64,000 bases of DNA, taken from contig NZ_JACHNP010000001.1 of NCBI RefSeq assembly GCF_014206815.1, forward strand, positions 2,074,456 through 2,138,455, written 5' to 3'. Each line of letters starts with the position of its first letter. The first letter of the stretch is position 1. Position numbers and translations under genes: made by a program. Positions 15,016 through 23,861 of this stretch are shown here, piece after piece. Below the pieces are notes generated by a model. That model worked only from the letters and a program-made list of their open reading frames with translations. It had not been told where the DNA came from and ran no database searches. Source of the stretch: Xanthomonas sp. F10. GTDB lineage: Bacteria; Pseudomonadota; Gammaproteobacteria; Xanthomonadales; Xanthomonadaceae.

Positions 15016-17202
15016 TCACCCTGAAATTTCTGTGGATCGGTGTCGCACCGCTTCCAGCTTGACTCCGCCTTCGCCCGGGCGATCGCTGATGACGCACCCG
15101 CCGCGCAGGGTCACCACCCGGTCCGCGCTGGCGATCGTGTCGGGGCGGTGCGCGATGATGATTCGGGTGATTTCGAGGCGCGCGATCTCGATGTTGATGC
15201 GGCGCTCGCAGTCCATGTCCAGGTGGCTGGTGGCCTCGTCCAGAACCAGAATCCGCGGCTTCTTGTAGAGCGCCCTCGCGAGCAGGATGCGCTGCTTCTG
15301 GCCACCGGACAGCGACGATCCCATGTCGCCCACGAACGATTCATAGCCCATCGGCATGGCCTCGATCTCCGCATCGATCTGGGCCAGACGCGCAGCCGCG
15401 ACCACGTCTTCCAGGCGCGCCGCTTCATCGAAGAAGGAGATGTTGTCGGCGATCGACCCCGCGAAGAGCGCGTCGTCCTGCATCACGGTGCCGATCAGGC
15501 TGCGGTAGTCGTTCAGGCCGTGGTGGCGAATATCCACTCCGTTGACTTCCACCCTGCCACTGGTGGGCTCCAGCAGCCCGAGCATCACCTTTGCCAGGGT
15601 GCTCTTGCCGCAGCCGCTGGTGCCAACGATGCACAGCGAAGCGCCGGCCTCGACCTCCATGTCCACCCCGCTCAACACCAGCGGCTCGCCCTCGGCGTAG
15701 CGGAAGCTGACATCCTTGACCGCCAGGCGCGGGCGAACAACCCGCTCTCCGCTGCGCGCCGTAGTCGCGTTCCGCTCGGGCAGCGCCAGGGCGATGTCCG
15801 CGATGCGCTCACCATGCAGGCGCAGCATCCTCAGTTCGACCAGCTTGTCGACCAGGCCGCCCATCTTGGTGGAGAACTGGTCCGCATATGCGACGAACGC
15901 GACCACCATTCCCGCCGTGAACCTTCCCTGCATCGTCAGATACGCCCCGCAGGCGATCAGCGATGCGCGCAGAAGGCCGAACAGGCACTGGCTGACCACT
16001 CCGAACGACAGCGCGATGCGCTGGACTACCAGATCGCGGCCCGCCATCTCCATGGTGGCATTTGCGAGACGCGCACTGCGGTCGGCCTGCTTGTTCGCCA
16101 GCTTGATGGCCTGCACCCCGCGCACGGACTCCATCAGCACCGTCTGCTGCTTTGCGCCGTAGACCAGTTGCTCCTCGGTCGTACGCCAGAGCGTGCGGTA
16201 CATCGCCCAGCGCAGCAGGACGTAGATCGCGAATACGCCCAGGACGAAGCCGGTGAGCGGCAGGCTGTAGAAGCACAGAATGACCAGCGCGAGCGTTCCC
16301 ATCGCGCCGTCCAGCATGGCCTCCACGAAGCTGCCCGTGAGCGTGGCCTGGATCGAATGGATCGACGAGAACCGGGACACCACATCGCCCATGTGGCGCT
16401 TCTCGAAGTATTCCAGCGGCAGCTTCATGAGGTGGCTGAAGAGGTTGCCGGTCCACTGCGCGCTCAGCGACGCGCCAAGCCAGCTCAGCAGCCATGCCCG
16501 CGCCAGCGTCAGGCCGGCCTGGATCGCGATCACCAGCATGAACCCCAGGGTCATGACCAGAAGGAGGTTGCGATCGGAGCCCACGAGCACCTGGTCCAGC
16601 ACCCACTGCATCTGGAATGGCAGGGTGAGCGCCAGCACTTCGATGCCCAGCGCCAAGCCCAGGACTTGAACGAGAGAACGCTTCCAGCCGGAGACGCGCC
16701 CCGTGAGAAATCGCAGCGGCACGGGCTTCATGCGCTTCGTCGTCTCGAAATCCTCGCCCGGGATCAGCTCCAGGATGATGCCGGTGAAATGCTTCCCGGC
16801 CTCTGCCATGTCCATCCGCACCTTGCCGCGCGCCGGGTCGTGGATCTCGATACCCTTGGCCGTCACCTTGCTCAGCACCACGAAGTGGTTGAGATTCCAG
16901 TGCAGGATGCAAGGGGTCGCGGCATCGCGCAGATACGGCATTTCCGCGCGCAGCGCCCGCGTCGCGAAGCCCAGGGAGTGGGCGATATGCATCACACGCG
17001 ACAGCGTCGCACCCTTGAGCGAGGTACTGAACCGCCTGCGCATACCGGCCAGATCGGCGTGATGGCCGTGGTAGCCCGCGACCATCGTCAGGCACGCCAG
17101 CGCGCACTCCGCGGCCTCCGTCTGCATCACCACGGGAAGCCGGCTCGCCGCGCGCCAGTCCGCCCACCGCCATGGCACGCTTCCCCAGGCTGCCTCAGCC
17201 AT
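15016..17202 (-). CDS. C39 peptidase-ABC exporter (PCAT, CvaB-like)
   Basis: The 728-residue protein combines three modules. The N-terminal C39 protease (about 20-150) has catalytic Cys33 in QTEAAECALACL, a His in NLNHFVVLSKV and an Asp in IHDPARG. The transmembrane domain spans about 170-460. The ATPase has IVGTSGCGKSTLAKVML (Walker A), SLSGGQKQRILLARAL (signature) and ILVLDEATSHLD (Walker B). Such exporters cut the leader after Gly-Gly while pumping the peptide across the inner membrane. The ATG at 17202 overlaps the hlyD-like gene end by 8 nt; an in-frame TTG at 17217 is less likely. The Gly of the usual ECGxAC motif is Ala here. Confidence 0.95.
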   Translation of the reverse strand: MAEAAWGSVPWRWADWRAASRLPVVMQTEAAECALACLTMVAGYHGHHADLAGMRRRFSTSLKGATLSRVMHIAHSLGFATRALRAEMPYLRDAATPCILHWNLNHFVVLSKVTAKGIEIHDPARGKVRMDMAEAGKHFTGIILELIPGEDFETTKRMKPVPLRFLTGRVSGWKRSLVQVLGLALGIEVLALTLPFQMQWVLDQVLVGSDRNLLLVMTLGFMLVIAIQAGLTLARAWLLSWLGASLSAQWTGNLFSHLMKLPLEYFEKRHMGDVVSRFSSIHSIQATLTGSFVEAMLDGAMGTLALVILCFYSLPLTGFVLGVFAIYVLLRWAMYRTLWRTTEEQLVYGAKQQTVLMESVRGVQAIKLANKQADRSARLANATMEMAGRDLVVQRIALSFGVVSQCLFGLLRASLIACGAYLTMQGRFTAGMVVAFVAYADQFSTKMGGLVDKLVELRMLRLHGERIADIALALPERNATTARSGERVVRPRLAVKDVSFRYAEGEPLVLSGVDMEVEAGASLCIVGTSGCGKSTLAKVMLGLLEPTSGRVEVNGVDIRHHGLNDYRSLIGTVMQDDALFAGSIADNISFFDEAARLEDVVAAARLAQIDAEIEAMPMGYESFVGDMGSSLSGGQKQRILLARALYKKPRILVLDEATSHLDMDCERRINIEIARLEITRIIIAHRPDTIASADRVVTLRGGCVISDRPGEGGVKLEAVRHRSTEISG

Positions 17203-18517
17203 GCTCGCGGTCCTCAAAGGAGCGGCGCTTGAGGCCGTAGAGTGGATCGAAGAGCCACTCGAAGAGCCGGCGGCGATCGAGCAGGATGTCCGCGTCGAGC
17301 GTCATGCCGGGCCGCAAGGCCTCGGGCCTTCCGTACACCTGCACGTGCTGGTTCTCCAGATGCACCAGCACCCGGTAGCTCGACTCCTTGATGTCCTTGC
17401 CTGTGGCCTTGTTCGCCTCGGACGGCGACAACGAACTGCGCGACACCTGCTGCACTCGACCGATGTACTGGCCGAACTTCTGGTAGGGATAGGCGCGGTA
17501 CCGGATGACGACCTCTTCGCCCTTGCGAATGAAGCCGACGGCCTGCGTCGGAACCCAAAGCTCCGCCTGCAACGTCGATGCCGCCGGGAGTACTGCCACC
17601 ATGGGCTGTTCAGCCACGACGGATTGGCCGGCATAGATGGGGGCACTGGTCACCGTACCGTCCACCGGAGATTTCAGAAGCGCTGCATGCTGAGCGGCGT
17701 TCTTCGCGATGAGCTGCGCCACATCGGACAGTTCGCGCTCGGTCTCGTTGGTCCGGCCAGCGACGGTGTCCGGCAACTGATCGGCCTGCGCCTGCAGTTC
17801 GCTCAGTTGCTGGTGCAGCTGAAATCCCTGCCGGCGCAGGTCCATCAGTTGTGCCTGGTGCTGCAGTGCCTGATCGTGCTGCGTCAGGATCTGCTGCTTG
17901 CTGACGACGCCCGAATCCTGGTACTTCGACCATTGTTCGTAGAGCGCCATGGCATCCTTCGCCCGCTGGGCCTGCAGCGCGGCCTGGTCATCCACCTGCC
18001 TGATCTGCGCCTGCAGCAGCCCGATCCGCTGCCGGATGTCCCGGCGCTGCATGCCCGCCAACCGGTCCTGGCCGGAGAGATCGTCCAACAGCTTCTCGCG
18101 CTTGAAGGCCAGTTGCTCCGACACAGCGACGCCGACATCACCCTTCGATGCACTGCTTTGCGTTTCGGACACTTCCAGCAGCGGCTGGCCCGCCCGCACG
18201 CGGTCGCCCTCGCGCACGAAGACGCGGGTGACGGAGCCTGTCGCGGGCGCCGCCACCGTGAGCAATCCGTCGCTCGGCACCAGGGTCCCGCTGACCGGCT
18301 CGCGGCGGGTGTACTGGCCGAAGGCGAGCAGCAGCGCGATCGCGATGACCGCGCACACACTGAACCCCATGAAGGCCCATCCAATCCGTGGGGACCGCAG
18401 GGATATGGAACCGACCAGCGAGCTGCGCCTGTTCTCATAGACCTCGTTGCGGAACAAGCTGGAGCTCACACCATCGTCCTCGCGGTAGCTGTTCCCAGTC
18501 GATGCGCCCAAGGCCAT
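17195..18517 (-). CDS. HlyD/CvaA-type membrane fusion adaptor
   Basis: The 440-residue protein has a cytoplasmic N-terminus, one membrane helix at about 48-70 (WAFMGFSVCAVIAIALLLAF), a biotinyl-lipoyl-like segment (LLTVAAPATGSVTRVFVREG), a long coiled coil (about 130-270), the returning lipoyl half (LKSPVDGTVTSAPIYAGQSV) and a C-terminal beta domain. It is the periplasmic adaptor that links the C39 ABC exporter to an outer-membrane TolC-type channel; no TolC gene is in the window. It is the first gene of the peptide operon, divergent from the ICE operon beginning at 18781. Confidence 0.92.
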   Translation of the reverse strand: MALGASTGNSYREDDGVSSSLFRNEVYENRRSSLVGSISLRSPRIGWAFMGFSVCAVIAIALLLAFGQYTRREPVSGTLVPSDGLLTVAAPATGSVTRVFVREGDRVRAGQPLLEVSETQSSASKGDVGVAVSEQLAFKREKLLDDLSGQDRLAGMQRRDIRQRIGLLQAQIRQVDDQAALQAQRAKDAMALYEQWSKYQDSGVVSKQQILTQHDQALQHQAQLMDLRRQGFQLHQQLSELQAQADQLPDTVAGRTNETERELSDVAQLIAKNAAQHAALLKSPVDGTVTSAPIYAGQSVVAEQPMVAVLPAASTLQAELWVPTQAVGFIRKGEEVVIRYRAYPYQKFGQYIGRVQQVSRSSLSPSEANKATGKDIKESSYRVLVHLENQHVQVYGRPEALRPGMTLDADILLDRRRLFEWLFDPLYGLKRRSFEDREHG

Positions 18518-18602
18518 CTGCGGGCAATGATGTCAGCCTGCTTCTGCCGTTCCTATTGGGAAAATTACGAGAGCCGGCACTGCTCGGAAGAGACGGTTTT
18601 TC

Positions 18603-18634
18603 CTGGGTGAAAGTCCTCCCCGCTCTGGGTGAAA
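18603..18634 (-). promoter_or_regulatory. Tandem direct repeats upstream of the peptide operon
   Basis: CTGGGTGAAA occurs twice (18603-18612 and 18625-18634), 22 bp apart, two helical turns, and 86-118 nt upstream of the hlyD-like start. Same-face tandem repeats at this spacing are typical activator sites (the LytTR family is one example). Any link to the LuxR-type regulator at 11.65 kb is speculative, and divergent control of the ICE operon is also possible. Confidence 0.5.
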
Positions 18635-18780
18635 TCCCCTCTTGAATTGCCGCTACTCTTGGGCGTGCGCGTCACCTTCTCAGCGAAATGCGGTCGCAGC
18701 CGTAGCCGCATTGATTGAAGCGCCTGTGCGCCCGCCTGCGCAGCATCGAGTCTCCCCACAGCACAGCAAGGAGACTCGAC

Positions 18781-19158
18781 ATGACCCCGCGTGCCACGGC
18801 CAGCCACGCCGCATCCCCTCGCCTCCCCCTGTCCGGCGTGCTGGCCATGGCACTCCTCTTCGGCGCGGCGTCCGCCCATGCCGACACCGCCCTCGAACGC
18901 GAGCGGCTGGCAGGCGCACAGCGCCTGCTCGATCAGGCGGACCGGCTCGCCGCCATGGCGGCTCCCGCAGCGGCCGCCGAGCCGTCCCGATACCACTTCG
19001 ACTACGCGCGCCTGCACGACGACGTGCGCCGAATGCAGGCGGGCTTCGCCAGCTACCTGGTCCCGGTGCGCGCGCAGCCGCGCGACCCGTCAGCGCTGGC
19101 GGGCGAATACACGCGCGAGAGCGCCCCGAGGCCGGCGCCTGCGGAGCCGCGGCGATGA
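18781..19158 (+). CDS. ICE protein, RAQPRD family (TIGR01690)
   Basis: The 125-residue protein has a signal peptide (cleavage near AHA-DTALERE) and the literal family signature RAQPRD followed by PSALAGEYTRE. The ATG at 18781 has a perfect AAGGAG ribosome site. RAQPRD proteins are periplasmic components at the head of the mating-pair-formation operon of PFGI-1/ICEclc-type elements; their precise role is not established. It overlaps the next gene by ATGA. Confidence 0.92.
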   Translation: MTPRATASHAASPRLPLSGVLAMALLFGAASAHADTALERERLAGAQRLLDQADRLAAMAAPAAAAEPSRYHFDYARLHDDVRRMQAGFASYLVPVRAQPRDPSALAGEYTRESAPRPAPAEPRR

Positions 19159-19397
19159 CCGCGAGCGCGGACCAGCTCGCGGCCTTCCAGGCCAACGGCG
19201 GGTTCCCGGCCTCGGCCGTCGCCGATGTCGTGCTCGGCTTCGTGTTCGCCGTACTGCTGCTGTGGGGCGTGTGGGCCATGCGCGCCGCCTACGCCGGCTG
19301 GGCCGAGCAGCGCCTGTCGCAACGCCAATTCGTCGCGGTGATCGTCCGCTTCCTCGCGCTCTACCTAGTGCTGACCTTCCTGCTGCTTTCCCGCTGA
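19155..19397 (+). CDS. ICE membrane protein, TIGR03758 family (DUF3262)
   Basis: This 80-residue protein begins MTASADQLAAFQANGGFPAS. It has two membrane helices (about 21-42 and 58-78) separated by a short basic loop (EQRLSQRQF). Size, sequence and location between RAQPRD and TIGR03745 fit the family, probably a small inner-membrane part of the conjugation channel. The ATG overlaps the preceding stop (ATGA). Confidence 0.88.
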   Translation: MTASADQLAAFQANGGFPASAVADVVLGFVFAVLLLWGVWAMRAAYAGWAEQRLSQRQFVAVIVRFLALYLVLTFLLLSR

Positions 19398-19429
19398 TCC
19401 CGATCAACCCGATGAACCGAGGAACTGCC

Positions 19430-19798
19430 ATGCAAGCATCCACCCTCCCCCGACGCCGCGCCTCGCGCGCCGCGCCCATCCTGGCGACCGCCGTCCTGCT
19501 GCCGATCGCAGCACCAGCGTTCGCGGCCGGCCTGCCCACGATGGAAGACCCGTCCCGCGGCGCTGGCAAAGGCATCCTGCAGACGCTGCAGAACTACGGC
19601 TACGACATCGTGCTATTGGTCGCGCTGCTCGTCGTGGCCTCCATGTTCGTCGGCGTCTGCTACCACGCCTACACCCGCTATTCGGAAATCCACACCGGCC
19701 GCGCCACCTGGGGCGCCTTCGGCCTGACGGTGGCGGTGGGCGCGATGCTGCTGGTCGTGGGCATCTGGCTGCTCACCAAGGCCACGGCCATCCTGTAG
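19430..19798 (+). CDS. ICE membrane protein, TIGR03745 family (DUF2976), pilin-like
   Basis: The 122-residue protein starts at ATG 19430 (GAGGAA about 7 nt upstream). It has a long signal sequence (to about AFA-AGL), then the DUF2976 segment LPTMEDPSRGAGKGILQTLQ, and two hydrophobic helices separated by a loop (YTRYSEIHTGRATWG). The layout of signal plus two helices resembles VirB2/TraA-like pilins, the role often suggested for this family. Confidence 0.88.
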   Translation: MQASTLPRRRASRAAPILATAVLLPIAAPAFAAGLPTMEDPSRGAGKGILQTLQNYGYDIVLLVALLVVASMFVGVCYHAYTRYSEIHTGRATWGAFGLTVAVGAMLLVVGIWLLTKATAIL

Positions 19799-19808
19799 CA
19801 GCGTGCCC

Positions 19809-20258
19809 ATGGCTGCCCAGGACACGACACGCGACGGTCTCGTCGCCTTCCTCCCGCACCGGCTCAACCGCCAGCCCGTGGTGGTGCGCGGCCTCACCGC
19901 CGACGAACTCTGGGTCTGCGCCGGCGCATCCGCCGCCGCCGGCCTGGCCGCAGGATTGCCGCTGGCGTGGCTCACGCGCAGCATCGCCATGGTGCCCACG
20001 ATGATCGTGGCGGGCATCGCCGCGGGCGTTTTCATCGGGGGCGGCATCCTGCGGCGCCAGAAGCGCGGCCGGCCCGACACCTGGCTGTACCGCCAGATGC
20101 AGTGGCGGCTGGCCCTGCGCCATCCGCTGTGGGCCGCGCGCCTGGGCGGCCAGGGGCTGGTCACGCGCTCCGGCTGCTGGACCACACGCCGCACGGCACC
20201 TGTGCGCCGCCTGCGTGGCCGCCACCCACGCCACGTACATCCCCGGGGCCGGCCATGA
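19809..20258 (+). CDS. ICE membrane protein, TIGR03750 family (DUF3487)
   Basis: The 149-residue protein has the family pattern: soluble start with FLPHRLNRQPVVVRGLTADE, two membrane helices at about 38-58 and 62-82, then GRPDTWLYRQMQWRLAL. It resembles the VirB3-like inner-membrane subunit. A GTG at 19803 is possible, but the ATG at 19809 is preferred. The C-terminal ~40 residues are Arg-rich and degenerate-looking. It overlaps the next gene by ATGA. Confidence 0.88.
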   Translation: MAAQDTTRDGLVAFLPHRLNRQPVVVRGLTADELWVCAGASAAAGLAAGLPLAWLTRSIAMVPTMIVAGIAAGVFIGGGILRRQKRGRPDTWLYRQMQWRLALRHPLWAARLGGQGLVTRSGCWTTRRTAPVRRLRGRHPRHVHPRGRP

Positions 20259-20950
20259 GCCGCTTCCGCAACGAGGTGGCGCACCTCCAGGCCCACGTCG
20301 CCACCCTGCGCCGGGTGGGCGCGGCACTGTTCGCGCTGGCGTTGCTGCTGGCGCTGGGCTGGGCGAATGCGCCGCGCCACCTGACCATCCACGTGCCGCC
20401 CGACCTGCGATCGGGCAGCACGCGCAAGTGGTGGGACGTGCCGCCCGAGAACGTGTACGCGTTCGCGTACTACATCTTCCAGCAGATCAATCGCTGGCCC
20501 ACGAACGGCGAGGAAGACTACCCCCGCAACCTGCGCGCCTTGTCCGCCTACCTCACCCCATCCTGCCAGGCACTGCTGCAGCAGGACTACGAGACGCGCC
20601 GCAACAACGGCGAGTTGCGCCAGCGCGTGCGTGGCATCTACGAGATCCCGGGCCGCAGCTACGGCGAAGACCCCGCGACGCGCGTCAAGGTCCTGTCCGA
20701 GCGCGACTGGATCGTGACGCTCGACGTCAGCGCGGACGAGTACTACGGCGGCGAGCAGGTGAAGCGGGCGCTCGTGCGCTACCCGCTCAAGGTGGTCCGC
20801 CTCGACGTCGATCCCGAGCGGAACCCGTTCGGCCTGGCCCTCGACTGCTACAGCGGCACTCCGCAGCGCATCACGCCCCCCGCGCCAGCGCCCGCCGCAC
20901 CCGGCTCCCCATCCCCGCCCGCCGCGCCATTGCCTGGAAGCACGCCATGA
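20255..20950 (+). CDS. ICE protein, PFL_4703/TIGR03746 family (DUF2895)
   Basis: This 231-residue protein has a short cytoplasmic start, one membrane helix (about 22-40, LFALALLLALGWA) and a periplasmic domain containing HLTIHVPPDLRSGSTRKWW and ENVYAFAYYIFQQINRW, the DUF2895 signature. Topology and position correspond to the VirB8-like/TraE-like component of the mating channel. The tail is Pro/Ala-rich. Overlaps of 4 nt on both sides show tight coupling. Confidence 0.92.
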   Translation: MSRFRNEVAHLQAHVATLRRVGAALFALALLLALGWANAPRHLTIHVPPDLRSGSTRKWWDVPPENVYAFAYYIFQQINRWPTNGEEDYPRNLRALSAYLTPSCQALLQQDYETRRNNGELRQRVRGIYEIPGRSYGEDPATRVKVLSERDWIVTLDVSADEYYGGEQVKRALVRYPLKVVRLDVDPERNPFGLALDCYSGTPQRITPPAPAPAAPGSPSPPAAPLPGSTP

Positions 20951-21951
20951 TCCGATCCATTCCCTTCGCCCTGCGCGCGCTCGCGCTGGGCGCCACGCTC
21001 TGGCTGGGCGGCGCGCCCGCAGCCCATGCGCTGCAGATCCTGCGCTGGGAGCGCATGCCCCTGGCGGTACCCCTGCGCGTCGGAGAAGAGCGCGTAGTCT
21101 TCATCGATCGGAACGTGCGCGTGGGGGTGCCCACCGCCATCGCCGATCGGCTGCGCGTGCAGAGCGCGGGCGGCGCGATCTACCTGCGCGCGAGCGAGGC
21201 GATCGAGCCGACCCGGTTGCAGTTGCAGGACGCGGACAGTGGCGCGCTGATCCTGATCGATATCGCCACCGAAGCGCCCAAGGAAGGCCAGGCGCCGCTG
21301 GAGCCGGTGCGCATTGTCGAAGGCGACACGGCGAACCCGCGCTACGGCGCCCGCGACGGGGCAGCGGACACCGACACGGGTAGCGGCGAACAACACACCG
21401 ACACGCATGCGTCCGGCCCCACCGAGCGCGAGACACGCGCGCGCCACGAGACCCCGTTCGCCGTGGTGCTCACCCGCTATGCCGCGCAGAGCCTCTACGC
21501 TCCCTTGCGCACGGTGGAACCTGCGCGGGGCGTGTCGCAGGCGAACCTGCGCCGTGGCCTGAACCTGGACGCCCTCGCGCCTTCGCTGCCCGTGCGTGCG
21601 CAGGCCCTGGCCGCCTGGCGCATGGAGGACCAGTGGGTGACCGCGGTCCGCCTGACCAATACCTCGCCGCGCTGGGTGGATCTCGACCCCCGCGTGCTGA
21701 TCGGCGACTTCGTCGCCGCGACGTTCCAGCACCCGGGCCTGGGACCGGCCGGCGACACCACGGATACCACCGTGCTCTACCTCGTCACGCGCGGCCGCGG
21801 GCTGAGCGATGCGCTGCTACCGCGCATCAGCCAGATCGATGCCGCGCAGAACCTGCCGCCGCCCCCGGCGGCCGCCGCCGCAGTGACGGAGGCCACAGCG
21901 ACCACGCCCGCCACACCGCAACAGCCATCGGGAGCCGCCCATGAAAAGTAA
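20947..21951 (+). CDS. ICE protein, TIGR03749 family (DUF3438), TraK/VirB9-like
   Basis: The 334-residue protein has a signal peptide (cleavage near AHA-LQILRWERMPL). The N-terminal beta-rich region with ERVVFIDRNVRVGVP is typical of DUF3438. A variable acidic linker lies around 130-160, and a C-terminal domain includes YAAQSLYAPLRTVEPARGV. It corresponds to the periplasmic TraK/VirB9-type secretin-like component. The end overlaps the next gene by 11 nt. Confidence 0.9.
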   Translation: MIRSIPFALRALALGATLWLGGAPAAHALQILRWERMPLAVPLRVGEERVVFIDRNVRVGVPTAIADRLRVQSAGGAIYLRASEAIEPTRLQLQDADSGALILIDIATEAPKEGQAPLEPVRIVEGDTANPRYGARDGAADTDTGSGEQHTDTHASGPTERETRARHETPFAVVLTRYAAQSLYAPLRTVEPARGVSQANLRRGLNLDALAPSLPVRAQALAAWRMEDQWVTAVRLTNTSPRWVDLDPRVLIGDFVAATFQHPGLGPAGDTTDTTVLYLVTRGRGLSDALLPRISQIDAAQNLPPPPAAAAAVTEATATTPATPQQPSGAAHEK

Positions 21952-23416
21952 CGGCCTGCTCAAGTGGCTGATGATCCCGGTGGTCGCGCTGCTGGTCTTT
22001 CTCGGCATCCATCTCACCTCCGGGCGCTCGGACAAGTCCGCCGCAGGCAGCGGCACCGCGCAGCTCACGCCCGAGGAAATGAAGGCCCTGGGCATCGACG
22101 GCGACACCCCGCGCGACACCGTGGCCACCCTGGTCGCGCAGGTCAAGCAACTGCGCGGCGAACTGCAGACCGCGGTCGGCGAGAACAAGGACCAGCGGGC
22201 CGAGAACGAGCGGCTTCGCCAGCGCGACAACTCCATCGACCAGCGCATCCAGACCGCCATCGAGGGCGAGCGCAAGCGCCAGCAGCAGGAGCATGACCAG
22301 GTTGCCGGTGACAAGCAGCAGACCCAGAGCATGCTGCAGGATCTGCAGCACAAGCTGGACCAGCTCGGGGCGAAGGGCGGCTCGGCCGACCTGCCGGTCG
22401 GGCTCGGGCTGGAGGACGGCGACGGCAAGGGCTTCGGCACCTCCGGCGCCTCTGGCGTGCGGTGGGTGGAACCCGACGATGCGCGGCCCGACGCAGGAAA
22501 GACCGCGCCCGGCGGCACCGGCAAGGCCGATCGCTTTCCCATGCACTTCGGTCCCGCCGATGGCGGCGCGGGCGGCGGCACAGCATCCGCCACGCCAGCC
22601 GGCACCTCGCCCACCACTGAGGCCAAGCCCTCCAAGCCCGTCTACACCCTGCCCACGAATGCCACGCTCATGGGTTCCGTCGCGATGACGGCCCTAATAG
22701 GCCGCGTGCCGATCGACGGCACGGTGAACGATCCCTATCCCTTCAAAGTCTTGATCGGCCCCGACAACCTGACGGCCAACGGCATCGACCTGCCGGAGGT
22801 GGCGGGCGCCGTGGTCAGCGGCACCGCCTCCGGTGACTGGACGCTCTCGTGCGTGCGCGGCCAGATCCGCTCGGTCACCTTCGTCTTTCGCGACGGCACC
22901 ATCCGCACGGTCCCGGACGACAAGGCCCAGGGCGGCGCCGGCAGCAACCGCGGCGGCTCGGGCAACGGCAATACCGCCGACGGCCAGGGCCCCATCCTGG
23001 GCGGCCTCGGCTGGATCAGCGATCCGCACGGCATCCCCTGCGTCAGCGGCGAGCGGCGCAGCAATGCGCAGCAGTACCTCGGGTCGCAGGCCCTCATCAC
23101 CGCCGCGGGCGCCGGCGCGGCGTCGCTCATAAAGAGCGACAGCGGCAGTGTCGCCGTGGTGAGCAACGGCAACGGCTCGCTGGGCACCGTCGGCATCTCG
23201 GGCAACGAGGCCATGGGCCGCATCCTCGCGGGCGGTGTGCAGGAGATGTCGCAGTGGGTGAACAAGCTTTACGGCCAGGCCTTTGCCGCGGTTTACGTGC
23301 CACCCGGCGCCCAGGTCGCCGTCCACCTCGAACAACCCCTGCAGATCGACTACGACGCCCTGGGCCGCAAGGTCCGCCACACCACTGGAGGACCCCATGC
23401 AACCGACCTGGACTGA
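21941..23416 (+). CDS. ICE protein, TIGR03752 family, TraB/VirB10-like
   Basis: The 491-residue protein has an N-terminal membrane helix (about 8-25), a coiled coil (about 60-140, rich in Gln/Glu/Arg), a Gly/Pro-rich linker and a C-terminal beta domain with NATLMGSVAMTALIGRVPID and DPYPFKVLIGPDNLTANGID. This is the VirB10/TraB-like scaffold that spans the periplasm. A late LEQPLQIDYDALGRKV strand ends the domain. Its end overlaps the lipoprotein start by 20 nt. Confidence 0.92.
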   Translation: MKSNGLLKWLMIPVVALLVFLGIHLTSGRSDKSAAGSGTAQLTPEEMKALGIDGDTPRDTVATLVAQVKQLRGELQTAVGENKDQRAENERLRQRDNSIDQRIQTAIEGERKRQQQEHDQVAGDKQQTQSMLQDLQHKLDQLGAKGGSADLPVGLGLEDGDGKGFGTSGASGVRWVEPDDARPDAGKTAPGGTGKADRFPMHFGPADGGAGGGTASATPAGTSPTTEAKPSKPVYTLPTNATLMGSVAMTALIGRVPIDGTVNDPYPFKVLIGPDNLTANGIDLPEVAGAVVSGTASGDWTLSCVRGQIRSVTFVFRDGTIRTVPDDKAQGGAGSNRGGSGNGNTADGQGPILGGLGWISDPHGIPCVSGERRSNAQQYLGSQALITAAGAGAASLIKSDSGSVAVVSNGNGSLGTVGISGNEAMGRILAGGVQEMSQWVNKLYGQAFAAVYVPPGAQVAVHLEQPLQIDYDALGRKVRHTTGGPHATDLD

Positions 23417-23861
23417 GCGCCGCATGCCGCTGCGCTGCCTGCTCGTCACCATCGCCCTGCTGCTGCCCGGCTGCGCCACGCACAAGGACGACCTGCTGTC
23501 GCATGGCGACCGCACGATGCGGGACATCTGGGACCAGGAGACCGGCGGCACCGGAGCGCCCGCCGCCCAGGTCGGAGGCGCGGCGGCACGCCAGTTGCTC
23601 GATGCGCGACAGGTCCTGCGTCGCCCGCTGACGGCGACCGACGTCCAGGCCATCCCCGTCGAGAACGCGGCCTACAGCCGCACCGCCCAGAACGAGATCT
23701 ACCGCCAGTTCCGCCGCCTGCCCAACCCCGACCTGGTGATGTACGTGTTCCCGCACCTGGCCGGCACCGATCCCGTCCCCGTGCCGGGCTACAGCACGGT
23801 GTTCCCGCTGTACCAGCGCGTGCAGTACGCCATGCCCGGCGAACGTGTGGAGGACTACTGA
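23397..23861 (+). CDS. ICE lipoprotein, TIGR03751 family, VirB7/TraV-like
   Basis: A 154-residue lipoprotein with signal MPLRCLLVTIALLLPGC-ATH (lipobox LPGC). The mature part carries RTAQNEIYRQFRRLPNPDLV and FPHLAGTDPVPVPGYSTVFP, the conserved blocks of the family. The ATG at 23397 has GGAGGA upstream; an internal ATG at the signal peptide (23424) is also possible. It probably anchors the outer-membrane core of the channel. The stop and the ATPase start overlap by one base. Confidence 0.9.
   Translation: MQPTWTERRMPLRCLLVTIALLLPGCATHKDDLLSHGDRTMRDIWDQETGGTGAPAAQVGGAAARQLLDARQVLRRPLTATDVQAIPVENAAYSRTAQNEIYRQFRRLPNPDLVMYVFPHLAGTDPVPVPGYSTVFPLYQRVQYAMPGERVEDY

Noticed and set aside
14948-15097. 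Longer start for the precursor peptide
   Set aside because: Would overlap the exporter gene and place 50 non-leader residues before a well-formed double-glycine leader with its own ribosome site.
15040-17232. 730-codon open frame on the plus strand
   Set aside because: Exactly antisense to the C39-ABC exporter, His/Gln/Arg-rich as GC-rich shadows are, with no domain.
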